Assembly: GCF_009911795.1 (NCBI RefSeq)
Contig: NZ_CP047898.1
Span: forward strand, 434,001-498,000
From: Pseudarthrobacter psychrotolerans
Lineage (GTDB): Bacteria; Actinomycetota; Actinomycetes; Actinomycetales; Micrococcaceae
Reading direction: 5' to 3'
DNA: 64,000 nucleotides
A model generated the notes under the pieces. That model was not told the origin of the DNA. It worked only from the letters and a program-made list of their open reading frames with translations, and made no database searches. Shown piece after piece: positions 56,845 through 64,000 of this stretch. Each line of letters starts with the position of its first letter. Position 1 is the first letter of the stretch. The position numbers and the translations under genes are program-made.

Positions 56845-58221
56845 GTGACCATTTCTCCTGATTCTCCAGCCACCCCTCCTGCCGCCGCTGTCAGCTTCCG
56901 GACAGTCGACCTTCGGGGCAGGGGCCTGACCCTCGCCGGGTTGCGTGCGGCTGTTCCCCGCGCCCGGCAGCACACCGTGGCGGATGCGGAACAAAAGGTA
57001 CTGGACATCATCAAAGCCGTCCGCGCGGACGGCTTCACCGCCCTCAGTGACCTGGCACTCCGTTTTGACGGAGTCCAGCAGGTCCACCCGCGCGTCCCGG
57101 CGGCCTCGTTGGCCCGGGCGCTGGCGGAACTGGTTCCGGCGGTGCGCGGCGCGCTGGAAGAATCCATCAGCCGGGCCCGGCGCTTCGCGGACGGGCAGCG
57201 GCCGCGCGATCTCGACGTCGAACTCGGCGACGGCGCGCTGGTGAGCCAGAACTGGGTGCCCGTATCGCGGGTCGGCTTGTACGTTCCCGGCGGCCTCGCC
57301 GTCTATCCGTCGTCGGTCATCATGAATGTTGTCCCGGCGCTTGCTGCGGGAGTGCAGTCCATCGCCCTGGCATCGCCGCCGCAGAAGGACTTCGGCGGCC
57401 TCCCGCACCCCACCATCCTCGCCGCAGCGGCCCTGCTCGGCATTGACGAGGTCTACGCCATCGGCGGTGCACAGGCCATAGCTGCCTTCGCCTACGGCGT
57501 GGAGGCAAACGACGCCGGGCCGGCGCTGGAGCCTGTTGACGTGGTCACGGGTCCGGGAAATATTTTTGTGGCAACGGCGAAGCGCCTGGTCAAGGGTGTG
57601 GTGGGAATCGATTCCGAGGCGGGGACCACCGAAATCGCCATCCTGGCTGATTCAACGGCGCAACCTGACCTGGTGGCAGCAGACCTGATCAGCCAGGCGG
57701 AGCACGACCCCCAGGCGGCTTCCGTGCTCATCACGGACTCGGAGGACCTGGCCGCGGCAGTCCGCGTCGAACTGGACCGGCAGGCGGCCGGCACCAAGCA
57801 CTCCGCACGCGTATGCGAGGCGCTGTCCGGCCCGCAGTCGGGAGTTGTCCTGGTGGAGGACCTGGAACAAGGCATCGCCGCCTGCGACGCCTACGCCGCT
57901 GAACACCTTGAAATCATGACCGCCGACGCGGCGGCGGTAGCTGCCCGGATCCGGAACGCGGGGGCGATCTTTGTGGGGGACTACAGTCCTGTCAGCCTGG
58001 GCGACTACTGCGCAGGCTCAAACCACGTCCTGCCCACCAGCGGGACCGCGGCCTTTTCCTCCGGACTGAATGTCACCACCTTCCTGCGCGCCATCCAGGT
58101 CATCAACTACAGCCGGGCTGCCTTGCAGGAAGTCAGCGGCCACATCGTGAGCCTGTCCGGCGCCGAAGACCTGCCGGCGCACGGTGAAGCTGTCACGGCA
58201 CGCTTCCGCCAGGCGCACTGA
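56845..58221 (+). CDS. hisD: histidinol dehydrogenase
   Basis: Last two oxidations of histidine synthesis, L-histidinol to L-histidine. 458 residues with [53 protein letters not shown] and the zinc-region motifs DLISQAEHD and [26 protein letters not shown] is also present. GTG 56845 has TAAAAT (56833-56838) exactly 6 nt upstream, so it may be leaderless. Other his genes are not in the window. Confidence 0.95.
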   Translation: MTISPDSPATPPAAAVSFRTVDLRGRGLTLAGLRAAVPRARQHTVADAEQKVLDIIKAVRADGFTALSDLALRFDGVQQVHPRVPAASLARALAELVPAVRGALEESISRARRFADGQRPRDLDVELGDGALVSQNWVPVSRVGLYVPGGLAVYPSSVIMNVVPALAAGVQSIALASPPQKDFGGLPHPTILAAAALLGIDEVYAIGGAQAIAAFAYGVEANDAGPALEPVDVVTGPGNIFVATAKRLVKGVVGIDSEAGTTEIAILADSTAQPDLVAADLISQAEHDPQAASVLITDSEDLAAAVRVELDRQAAGTKHSARVCEALSGPQSGVVLVEDLEQGIAACDAYAAEHLEIMTADAAAVAARIRNAGAIFVGDYSPVSLGDYCAGSNHVLPTSGTAAFSSGLNVTTFLRAIQVINYSRAALQEVSGHIVSLSGAEDLPAHGEAVTARFRQAH

Positions 58222-58251
58222 CGCAACCGGAATGCATCGCAGGCCGCAGGC

Positions 58252-58306
58252 ACCACAACATGTGGTAATTACAGGATTGTTATTCCGCAACATGTAGTCG
58301 TAAACT
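58252..58306 (+). promoter_or_regulatory. tandem NrdR boxes and promoter upstream of nrdR
   Basis: Box one is ACCACA-ACA-TGTGGT (58252-58266); box two, CCGCAACATGTAGT (58285-58298), matches it in register, 32 bp (three helical turns) downstream. Known NrdR operators are tandem boxes 31-32 bp apart. TTGTTA (58277-58282) and TAAACT (58301-58306), 18 bp apart, form a plausible promoter whose spacer holds box two. Autoregulation of nrdR is inferred. Confidence 0.7.
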
Positions 58307-58385
58307 GAGAGGCGGAGAGGTCCGCCGGGGCCGGAAACCGGGGCCGGAAACATCGGCGCCGGAAGACACCGAGGGAGGGGACACC

Positions 58386-58892
58386 ATGTACTGTCCATTT
58401 TGCCGCAATCCGGACTCCCGCGTTGTGGACAGCCGGATGGCCGATGACGGCTCGGCCATCCGCCGCCGCCGGCAGTGCCCGGAATGCGGCCGCAGGTTCA
58501 CCACCGTGGAAACCACCAGCCTTTCAGTGATCAAACGCTCCGGGGTGGGCGAACCCTTCAGCCGGAGCAAGGTCATCAACGGCGTGCGTAAAGCATGCCA
58601 GGGCCGGCCGGTCAGCGAAGATGACCTTGCGCTCCTTGCCCAGGAGGTGGAGGAACAGATCCGTGCCTCGGGCGCGGCCGAGATCGACGCCCACGAAGTT
58701 GGCCTGATCATCCTTGGTCCGCTGCAGAAGCTTGACCAGGTGGCCTACCTTCGCTTTGCCAGCGTGTACCAGGCCTTCGAATCCCTTGAGGACTTCGAGA
58801 CCGCCATTGCACTGCTCCGCCACGAGTCCGTGGAAGAAGGCACGCAACACGCGGCGGCGGCCGCCAAGAGCTCCGAAAAGAGCCCCCTGTAA
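58386..58892 (+). CDS. nrdR: transcriptional repressor NrdR
   Basis: Represses ribonucleotide reductase genes in response to dATP/ATP. 168 residues: zinc ribbon [17 protein letters not shown] with four Cys (second pair in [10 protein letters not shown]), then an ATP-cone domain ([40 protein letters not shown]). Start ATG 58386 has GGGAGGGG upstream. The C-terminal tail is longer than average. No nrd structural gene is in the window. Confidence 0.96.
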   Translation: MYCPFCRNPDSRVVDSRMADDGSAIRRRRQCPECGRRFTTVETTSLSVIKRSGVGEPFSRSKVINGVRKACQGRPVSEDDLALLAQEVEEQIRASGAAEIDAHEVGLIILGPLQKLDQVAYLRFASVYQAFESLEDFETAIALLRHESVEEGTQHAAAAAKSSEKSPL

Positions 58893-58965
58893 CTCCGGTG
58901 GTGGCCGCGGAGGGGAAGCCGCCACCACCGGCACCGGCTGCCTCTCGGCGCCGGTCAGTCACCGG

Positions 58966-59769
58966 TTATTTTGTGAGCTTGTGCTTCACTGCAATTTCGA
59001 CGGCGGCGCCGACGATCCCGGCCTCATTCTTGAGTTCGGCCGGCACGATCGGGGTCCGCAGTTTCAGGCGCGGCAGATACTCGTCGGCGCGCTTGGAGAT
59101 GCCACCGCCCACGATGAACAGCTCGGGTGAGAACAGGAATTCCACGTGGGAGAAGTACCGCTGCAGCAACACGCTGTATTCCTCCCAGGTCAGTCCGTCC
59201 CGTTCGCGGGCCACGGCTGAGGCCTTGCTTTCGGCGTCAAAGCCGTCGATCTCCAGGTGCCCCAGTTCTGCGTTGGGGACGAGGCGGCCATCGAAGATGA
59301 ATGCTGAGCCGATTCCGGTGCCGAGGGTGATCACCAGGACAGTCCCGTCCACACCTTTGCCCGCGCCAAAACGGGCTTCCGCCAGCCCGGCGGCGTCGGC
59401 GTCGTTGATGACCTCCACCGGGCGGCCAAGCCGTGCGGTGAGCAAAGCATCAATATCAGTGTTGAGCCAACTCTTGTCCACGTTGGCCGCAGAATGGACC
59501 ACGCCGTGCTGGATGATGCCGGGGAATGTGACGCCCACGGGCGAGTCCGCGGCCGGTGCCTCCGGGCGGCTTGAAAGCTCGGCAACCACCTGCGCTACGA
59601 CGTCGGCTACGGCGTCAGGGGTGGCGGGCTGGGGCGTAGGCACGCGGAACCGCTCACCCAGGAGCTTGCCTTTTTTCAGGTCGACGATGCCGCCCTTGAT
59701 TCCCGTACCGCCGATGTCAATGCCGATCAGCGGGGCGTTCTTGTGCGATTTCTCGTCCTTCTTGGCCAA
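58966..59769 (-). CDS. ppgK: polyphosphate glucokinase
   Basis: ROK-like kinase that phosphorylates glucose with inorganic polyphosphate or ATP. Motifs: [34 protein letters not shown] and [12 protein letters not shown] with ELGHLEIDG. It lacks the ROK CxCGxxGC zinc motif, as in known PPGKs such as the Arthrobacter glucomannokinase. 267 residues, TTG start at 59769, 57 bp after map on the same strand, so likely co-transcribed. Confidence 0.9.
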   Translation of the reverse strand: MAKKDEKSHKNAPLIGIDIGGTGIKGGIVDLKKGKLLGERFRVPTPQPATPDAVADVVAQVVAELSSRPEAPAADSPVGVTFPGIIQHGVVHSAANVDKSWLNTDIDALLTARLGRPVEVINDADAAGLAEARFGAGKGVDGTVLVITLGTGIGSAFIFDGRLVPNAELGHLEIDGFDAESKASAVARERDGLTWEEYSVLLQRYFSHVEFLFSPELFIVGGGISKRADEYLPRLKLRTPIVPAELKNEAGIVGAAVEIAVKHKLTK

Positions 59770-59826
59770 TGTTGTTCCGTTCGTGGCAGGGCGGGCAGGT
59801 CGGCCGGACGGCTGACCGGAAAATTT

Positions 59827-60705
59827 TCAGGGGAGCGTAAGGATTTCGGCGCCGGACTCTGTCACCAGCAGCGTGTGCTCAAACTGGGCGGTCCGCTTGT
59901 GGTCGCGGGTGACAACAGTCCAGTCGTCCTCCCACATGTCCCATTCGATGGTGCCGAGTGTCAGCATAGGTTCGATGGTGAACACCATGCCGGTCTCGAT
60001 CACCGTATTGTAGGCAGGCGCTGCATCGTAATGCGGGATGATCAGGCCTGTATGGAACGCTTCGCCGACGCCGTGGCCGGTGAAGTCCCGCACCACGCCG
60101 TAGCCGAAACGCTTGGCGTAGGACTGGATGGCGCGGCCGATCACGTTGATCTCCCGGCCGGGAGCTACGGCTTTGATGGCACGGTTGAGGGTTTCCCGGG
60201 TGCGCTCCACCAGGAGACGCGATTCGTCATCGACGTCGCCCACCAAAAACGTATGGTTCGTGTCGCCGTGGACTCCGTTGATAAAAGCAGTGATGTCGAT
60301 GTTGAGGATGTCGCCGTCCTGGACCACTGTGCTGTCCGGGATGCCGTGGCAGATCACTTCATTCAGCGACGAGCACAGGGACTTCGGGAACCCGCGGTAG
60401 CCAAGGGTGGATGGGTAGGCCTTGTGGTCCAGCAGGAATTCGTGACCCACCTTGTCCAACTGGTCCGTGGTCACGCCGGGCCTGATGTGGTTGCCCACCT
60501 CAACGATGGCCTGTGCGGCGATCCGGCTGGCGATCCGGATTTTCTCGAGGGTCCCGGCGGATTTGATCTCGGAGCCCGTGAACTTGGCCGGGCCGGGCTT
60601 GCCCACGTATTCCGGGCGCGGGATGGACGCCGGAACGGGAAGCTGCGGGCTGACGGTTCCGCGGGTAAGCGTGCCGGTGGGTGCAGTCGAGGCTAGGGAA
60701 GGCAT
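59827..60705 (-). CDS. map: type I methionine aminopeptidase (with N-terminal extension)
   Basis: Removes N-terminal Met from new proteins. Metal ligands: Asp in LNIDITAF, Asp in HGDTNHTF, His in [11 protein letters not shown], Glu in TIEPML and Glu in QFEHTLLV. An N-terminal extension of about 40 residues (Pro/Thr/Ser-rich, with [10 protein letters not shown]) is like the MtMetAP1c type. 292 residues. TATGAT lies exactly 6 nt before ATG 60705, suggesting a leaderless message. Confidence 0.94.
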   Translation of the reverse strand: MPSLASTAPTGTLTRGTVSPQLPVPASIPRPEYVGKPGPAKFTGSEIKSAGTLEKIRIASRIAAQAIVEVGNHIRPGVTTDQLDKVGHEFLLDHKAYPSTLGYRGFPKSLCSSLNEVICHGIPDSTVVQDGDILNIDITAFINGVHGDTNHTFLVGDVDDESRLLVERTRETLNRAIKAVAPGREINVIGRAIQSYAKRFGYGVVRDFTGHGVGEAFHTGLIIPHYDAAPAYNTVIETGMVFTIEPMLTLGTIEWDMWEDDWTVVTRDHKRTAQFEHTLLVTESGAEILTLP

Positions 60706-60824
60706 AGATTGATCATATAAGGCACCGCATTAGGCCAAGTAACTGGATGCCCCAAGCTGTCCGCATCAGCGTTTAAGTTACGCGGATCACAGCCGGGCCC
60801 AGCCAGCCGGAACGAGGAGCATCG

Positions 60825-60992
60825 ATGACTGAGTACTGGTACAACGTGAACACCCACGAGGTGGAAGAAGACGCACTCTCGGACTGGAGCCAGCTGATCG
60901 GCCCCTACAAGACCCGCGAAGAGGCCGAGCATGCCCTCGAAAAGGTCAAGGCACGCAATGAGGCGTGGGACAAACAGGACGACCAAGACTGA
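60825..60992 (+). CDS. small SPOR-like protein, 55 residues
   Basis: ATG 60825 preceded by GAGGAG, stop at 60990-60992. The product (MTEYWYNVNTHEVEEDALSD, then IGPYKTREEAEHALEKVKAR, acidic tail) resembles one SPOR-type alpha/beta unit found as a stand-alone short actinobacterial protein. Function unknown. It lies between the divergent map and convergent panB genes. Confidence 0.75.
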   Translation: MTEYWYNVNTHEVEEDALSDWSQLIGPYKTREEAEHALEKVKARNEAWDKQDDQD

Positions 60993-61034
60993 CGTGCGAG
61001 GGGCCCCAGGCGAGCTTGGGGAGCGCGTCAGTCG

Positions 61035-61940
61035 CTAAAAGGAGTGCTCCGGGCCGGGGAACTGGCCTGAACGGACCTCGTCGCCGTACTCTTTGGCCGC
61101 GTCGCTGAGGGTAGTGCGCAGGTCAGCGTACTGTTTGACGAACTTCGCCATCCTGCCACCGCGCAACCCGGCCATGTCCTGCCACACCAGCACTTGCCCC
61201 GTGGTGGCGTTGCCGGCGCCGATCCCCACCGTCGGCACGCTGACCGCCGCGTCAACTGCGGCTGCCGTGTCGGCTGGAACCATTTCCATCAGGACGGCGA
61301 ACGCCCCCGCCTCAGCCAGCGCCACGGCGTCGTCAATCAGGCGCTGCGCGTCATCCCCGCGGCCCTGGACCCGGTAACCGCCCAGCGCATGTTCACTCTG
61401 GGGGGTGAAGCCGATGTGGGCCATGACCGGGACGCCGGCCTGGACCATGGCCCGGACGGTTTCCGCGTAGTATTTTCCGCCCTCGATCTTGACAGCGTGG
61501 GCCAGTCCTTCCTTGAGGAACCGGACGCCTGTTTCAACACCCTGCTGCGCCGAGACTTCATAACTGCCGAACGGCAGGTCTGCCACCACCAGGGCGCGCT
61601 TGGCGGACCGCGCCACAGCGCGGCAGAGCGGCAGGAGTTCATCCACCGTGACCGGCAGGCTGGTCTCGTTGCCGAACACATTGTTGGAGGCCGAATCGCC
61701 CACCAGGAGGACCTCGATGCCCGCCTGGTCGAAGATCTCCGCACTGTACTGCTCGTAGGCGGTCAGCATGGCGAAGCGTTTGCCGTCCCGCTTGGCCTGC
61801 TGCAGGTGGTGGATGCGCACCCTGGGTGCGGGCTTCGCGTTGGCTTCCGACGACGGCGCCTGCACCGGTGCAGGTCCGTTTCCGTAAGGTGCGTGTACTT
61901 CAGCGGACGCGCTTGACTCAGAGCTATTGGTTGAGGCCAT
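61035..61940 (-). CDS. panB: 3-methyl-2-oxobutanoate hydroxymethyltransferase
   Basis: First committed step of pantothenate synthesis. 301 residues, with a 40-residue unconserved N-terminus, then [51 protein letters not shown] and the catalytic Glu in AVLMEMVP, followed by [15 protein letters not shown] sits 6 nt before ATG 61940. panC and panD are not in the window. In M. tuberculosis panB also lies near glnA2. Confidence 0.94.
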   Translation of the reverse strand: MASTNSSESSASAEVHAPYGNGPAPVQAPSSEANAKPAPRVRIHHLQQAKRDGKRFAMLTAYEQYSAEIFDQAGIEVLLVGDSASNNVFGNETSLPVTVDELLPLCRAVARSAKRALVVADLPFGSYEVSAQQGVETGVRFLKEGLAHAVKIEGGKYYAETVRAMVQAGVPVMAHIGFTPQSEHALGGYRVQGRGDDAQRLIDDAVALAEAGAFAVLMEMVPADTAAAVDAAVSVPTVGIGAGNATTGQVLVWQDMAGLRGGRMAKFVKQYADLRTTLSDAAKEYGDEVRSGQFPGPEHSF

Positions 61941-62070
61941 GGCAAGAGCGTAATGCGGCAGCAGCGGTCCTAGCCACCGCGGACGGGCTGCCAGGCCGTG
62001 ATCCCCGTCATATTAGGCGGCTTTCCCCCGGAGATTTTTGCCACCGGGATGCCGCACCCACCATGGTTGC

Positions 62071-62090
62071 TGTGTTAACGCTGTGTTACG
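62071..62090 (+). promoter_or_regulatory. 11-bp-spaced TGTGTTA direct repeat upstream of glnA2
   Basis: TGTGTTA at 62071-62077 and again at 62082-62088. The GTTAA-N6-GTTAC form and 11-bp period resemble sites of OmpR-type regulators such as GlnR or PhoP. Located 116-135 bp before glnA2, in a 265-bp spacer that otherwise holds only promoters. Regulator identity is a guess. Confidence 0.3.
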
Positions 62091-62205
62091 TGCGGTGCCG
62101 TCTCCCGCATTGGAGCGGATTGCTTAGTAAAGTGATGGTGAACTGCTGCCGGCCGCCGCTTCCGCGGGCCCGGGGCATGAACGATTGACCGGAGAAGAGG
62201 CCATC

Positions 62206-63546
62206 ATGGACCGCCAGCAAGAGTTTGTCCTGCGCACCATCGAGGAACGCGACGTACGCTTTGTGCGCCTGTGGTTCACCGACGTCGTAGGTTCACTCAA
62301 ATCGGTGGCACTCGCGCCGGCCGAGGTTGAAGGTGCCTTTGAGGAAGGGCTCGGATTTGACGGGTCAGCCATCGAAGGCCTGGCGCGGGTCTTTGAAGCC
62401 GACATGCTGGCCCAGCCGGACCCGGCCACGTTCCAGATCCTGCCCTGGCGCGGCGAGACCGAGCAGACGGCCCGTATGTTCTGCGACATCCTCACCCCGG
62501 ACGGCGAACCGTCGGCCGCCGATCCCCGTAACGTCCTGAAGCGCACGCTGGCCAAAGCTGCGGACATGGGGTTCACGTGCTACACCCACCCCGAAATCGA
62601 GTTCTACCTCCTCAAGTCCCAGGAACCCGGCCCCGACGGCGCGCCTATCCCGGTGGACGAGGGCGGCTACTTCGATCACGTTCCCGGCGGCGTGGCGCAG
62701 GATTTCCGCCGCACGGCGGTGACCATGCTGGAAGCCGTGGGTATTTCGGTGGAGTTCAGCCACCATGAAGCCGGTCCCGGCCAGAACGAGATCGACCTGC
62801 GCTATGCGGACGCCCTTCAAACCGCGGACAACATCATGACGTTCCGGACAGTTATTAAGGAAGTGGCCCTCCAACAGGGAACCTACGCCACCTTTATGCC
62901 CAAGCCTTTCACTGCCCACCCCGGCTCCGGGATGCACACGCATTTCTCGCTGTTCGAGGGCGACACCAACGCTTTTTATGAGGCGGGCGCCGAATTCCAG
63001 CTCTCCAAGACGGCCCGTCAGTTCATCGCCGGCATCCTGAAGCACGCCCCGGAGTTCACGGCTGTGACCAACCAGTTCGTGAACTCCTACAAGCGGCTCT
63101 GGGGCGGCGGCGAAGCGCCGAGCTACCTCAGCTGGGGCCACAACAACCGTTCGGCCCTGGTCCGGGTCCCGCTGTACAAGCCGGGCAAGGGCCAGTCCGC
63201 ACGCATCGAATACCGGGGAATCGATTCTGCAGCGAACCCCTACCTTGCTTACGCCGTCCTGCTGGGGGCCGGGCTGAAGGGGATCGAAGAAGGCTACGAC
63301 CTGCCCGCCGCAGCCGAGGACGACGTCTGGTCACTGAGCTCGGCTGAGCGCCGGGCCATGGGCCACGACCCCCTGCCCGCCAGCCTTCACGATGCCATCC
63401 GGTCCATGGAGGACTCTGAACTGATGCCACAGATCCTCGGCGAACAGGTCTTTGAGCACTTCCTGCGCAACAAGCGTGCCGAATGGCAGGACTACCGGCT
63501 TCAGGTGACGCCCTACGAACTCCAGCGCAACCTCGGCATTCTCTAG
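62206..63546 (+). CDS. glnA2: glutamine synthetase-like protein GlnA2
   Basis: Class I glutamine synthetase family, 446 residues. Catalytic motifs: ARPSS-type GFDGSAIEGLARVFE, ATFMPKPFTAHPGSGMHTHFSL, and RSALVRVPLY. The order glnA2-glnE is conserved in actinobacteria. In Streptomyces, GlnA2 ligates glutamate to polyamines, so the substrate may not be ammonia. I chose ATG 62206 with AGAGG upstream over 62185. Not to be confused with the main glnA, which is outside the window. Confidence 0.88.
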   Translation: MDRQQEFVLRTIEERDVRFVRLWFTDVVGSLKSVALAPAEVEGAFEEGLGFDGSAIEGLARVFEADMLAQPDPATFQILPWRGETEQTARMFCDILTPDGEPSAADPRNVLKRTLAKAADMGFTCYTHPEIEFYLLKSQEPGPDGAPIPVDEGGYFDHVPGGVAQDFRRTAVTMLEAVGISVEFSHHEAGPGQNEIDLRYADALQTADNIMTFRTVIKEVALQQGTYATFMPKPFTAHPGSGMHTHFSLFEGDTNAFYEAGAEFQLSKTARQFIAGILKHAPEFTAVTNQFVNSYKRLWGGGEAPSYLSWGHNNRSALVRVPLYKPGKGQSARIEYRGIDSAANPYLAYAVLLGAGLKGIEEGYDLPAAAEDDVWSLSSAERRAMGHDPLPASLHDAIRSMEDSELMPQILGEQVFEHFLRNKRAEWQDYRLQVTPYELQRNLGIL

Positions 63547-63552
63547 GCGGCG

Positions 63553-64000
63553 GTGAGCCTCGCCCGCCGCCTCATCTCAGCCGGCTTCAGTGACCTGGAG
63601 AAGGGTGAGCGCTTCCTGGCTGCCCCGGAACTGGACGGCCTGGATACGGACAGGATTTTCGCCGGCCTGCAGATGGCTGCCAACCCCGATACCGCGCTCC
63701 AGTCACTGGTGCGGCTGATTGAAAAGCACCCCGGTCTCCGGGAACTGGCGGCGGCCGCTCCGGAGACCAGCGAGCCGCTCTACCGGGTGCTCGGGGCCTC
63801 CGAAGCGATCGGCGAGTTCCTCATCAGGCATCCGGAACACCTCACGGCTTTTGAGGTGACCGCCAGCCCCGAACCTCGCCAGGCAGATCCGGAGCAGCTC
63901 CGCTCTGTCCTCCTGAAATCTGTCCGCGCTGAACCCGGGTCAGCCCGGCCCGTGGCGGGAATGACCGGAACCGACGCCTATGCCGCGCTGCGGTCGGCCT
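63553..64000 (+). CDS. glnE: glutamine synthetase adenylyltransferase (partial, runs off window)
   Basis: Bifunctional (de)adenylylating enzyme that modifies glutamine synthetase. The frame opens at GTG 63553, 6 bp after glnA2, and stays open to base 64000. It reads VSLARRLISAGFSDLEKGER and continues with APETSEPLYRVLGASEAIGEFLIRHPEHL, matching GlnE N-termini in key words RLISAGF, RVLGAS and HPEHL. The nucleotidyltransferase motifs lie beyond the window. Confidence 0.88.
   Translation, partial: MSLARRLISAGFSDLEKGERFLAAPELDGLDTDRIFAGLQMAANPDTALQSLVRLIEKHPGLRELAAAAPETSEPLYRVLGASEAIGEFLIRHPEHLTAFEVTASPEPRQADPEQLRSVLLKSVRAEPGSARPVAGMTGTDAYAALRSA

Overview
The window is a contiguous chromosomal stretch of a high-GC actinobacterium, most likely a member of the Micrococcaceae close to Arthrobacter or Pseudarthrobacter. 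The supporting signs are a complete actinobacterial dcw cluster with sepF, yggT and divIVA; the gcvH-garA-ftsR neighbourhood; a PknL/Rv2175c/class II DAHP synthase neighbourhood; a MurE motif typical of lysine-type peptidoglycan; and a polyphosphate glucokinase of the kind described from Arthrobacter. Genus placement is inference. I see no phage, insertion sequence, CRISPR array, plasmid functions or defence island: this is core genome.

Layout. 1-5.1 kb: rluB (5' end outside the window), tyrA, cmk, plsC and der in one overlapping operon, followed by tRNA-Pro(GGG) and a strong bidirectional hairpin. 5.4-6.9 kb: a divergent Fpg/Nei glycosylase and a membrane protein on the minus strand. 7.0-10.1 kb: gcvH, garA/odhI, a FtsR-type MerR regulator, a bifunctional-nuclease-family protein and a second MerR gene. 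10.2-17.9 kb: orphan ParA-like ATPase, pyruvate carboxylase, acyl-CoA synthetase and ROK glucokinase. 17.9-22.5 kb: a membrane protein and two tandem alpha/beta hydrolases (minus strand), then a second PlsC and class II DAHP synthase. 22.6-28.5 kb: PASTA kinase of PknL type, a LysM/transglycosylase cell-wall hydrolase, an Rv2175c-like DNA-binding protein, a polyprenyl diphosphate synthase and a lipoprotein. 28.5-30.4 kb: DNA polymerase IV and a DUF3040 protein.

30.8-50.4 kb is the division and cell-wall cluster: mraZ-rsmH-ftsL-ftsI-murE-murF-mraY-murD-ftsW-murG-murC-ftsQ-ftsZ-pgeF-yggS-sepF-yggT-divIVA. It makes lipid II, polymerises septal peptidoglycan and builds and anchors the Z ring. 50.5-64 kb: lspA, rluD, dnaE, a flavin reductase, a small membrane protein, hisD, nrdR, ppgK, map, a 55-residue protein, panB, glnA2 and the start of glnE.

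The most striking observation is that five genes (garA, pyc, mraY, lspA and the membrane gene at 56303) are each interrupted by what looks like the loss of one base in or beside a C/G run. Because mraY and lspA should be essential or important, I read these as sequence or assembly errors rather than real mutations. Regulatory signals worth attention are a three-repeat MraZ operator, tandem NrdR boxes before nrdR, an inverted repeat before ftsZ that shares a core with the region next to ftsR, and a recurring -10 hexamer placed 6-8 nt before start codons that predicts leaderless transcripts.
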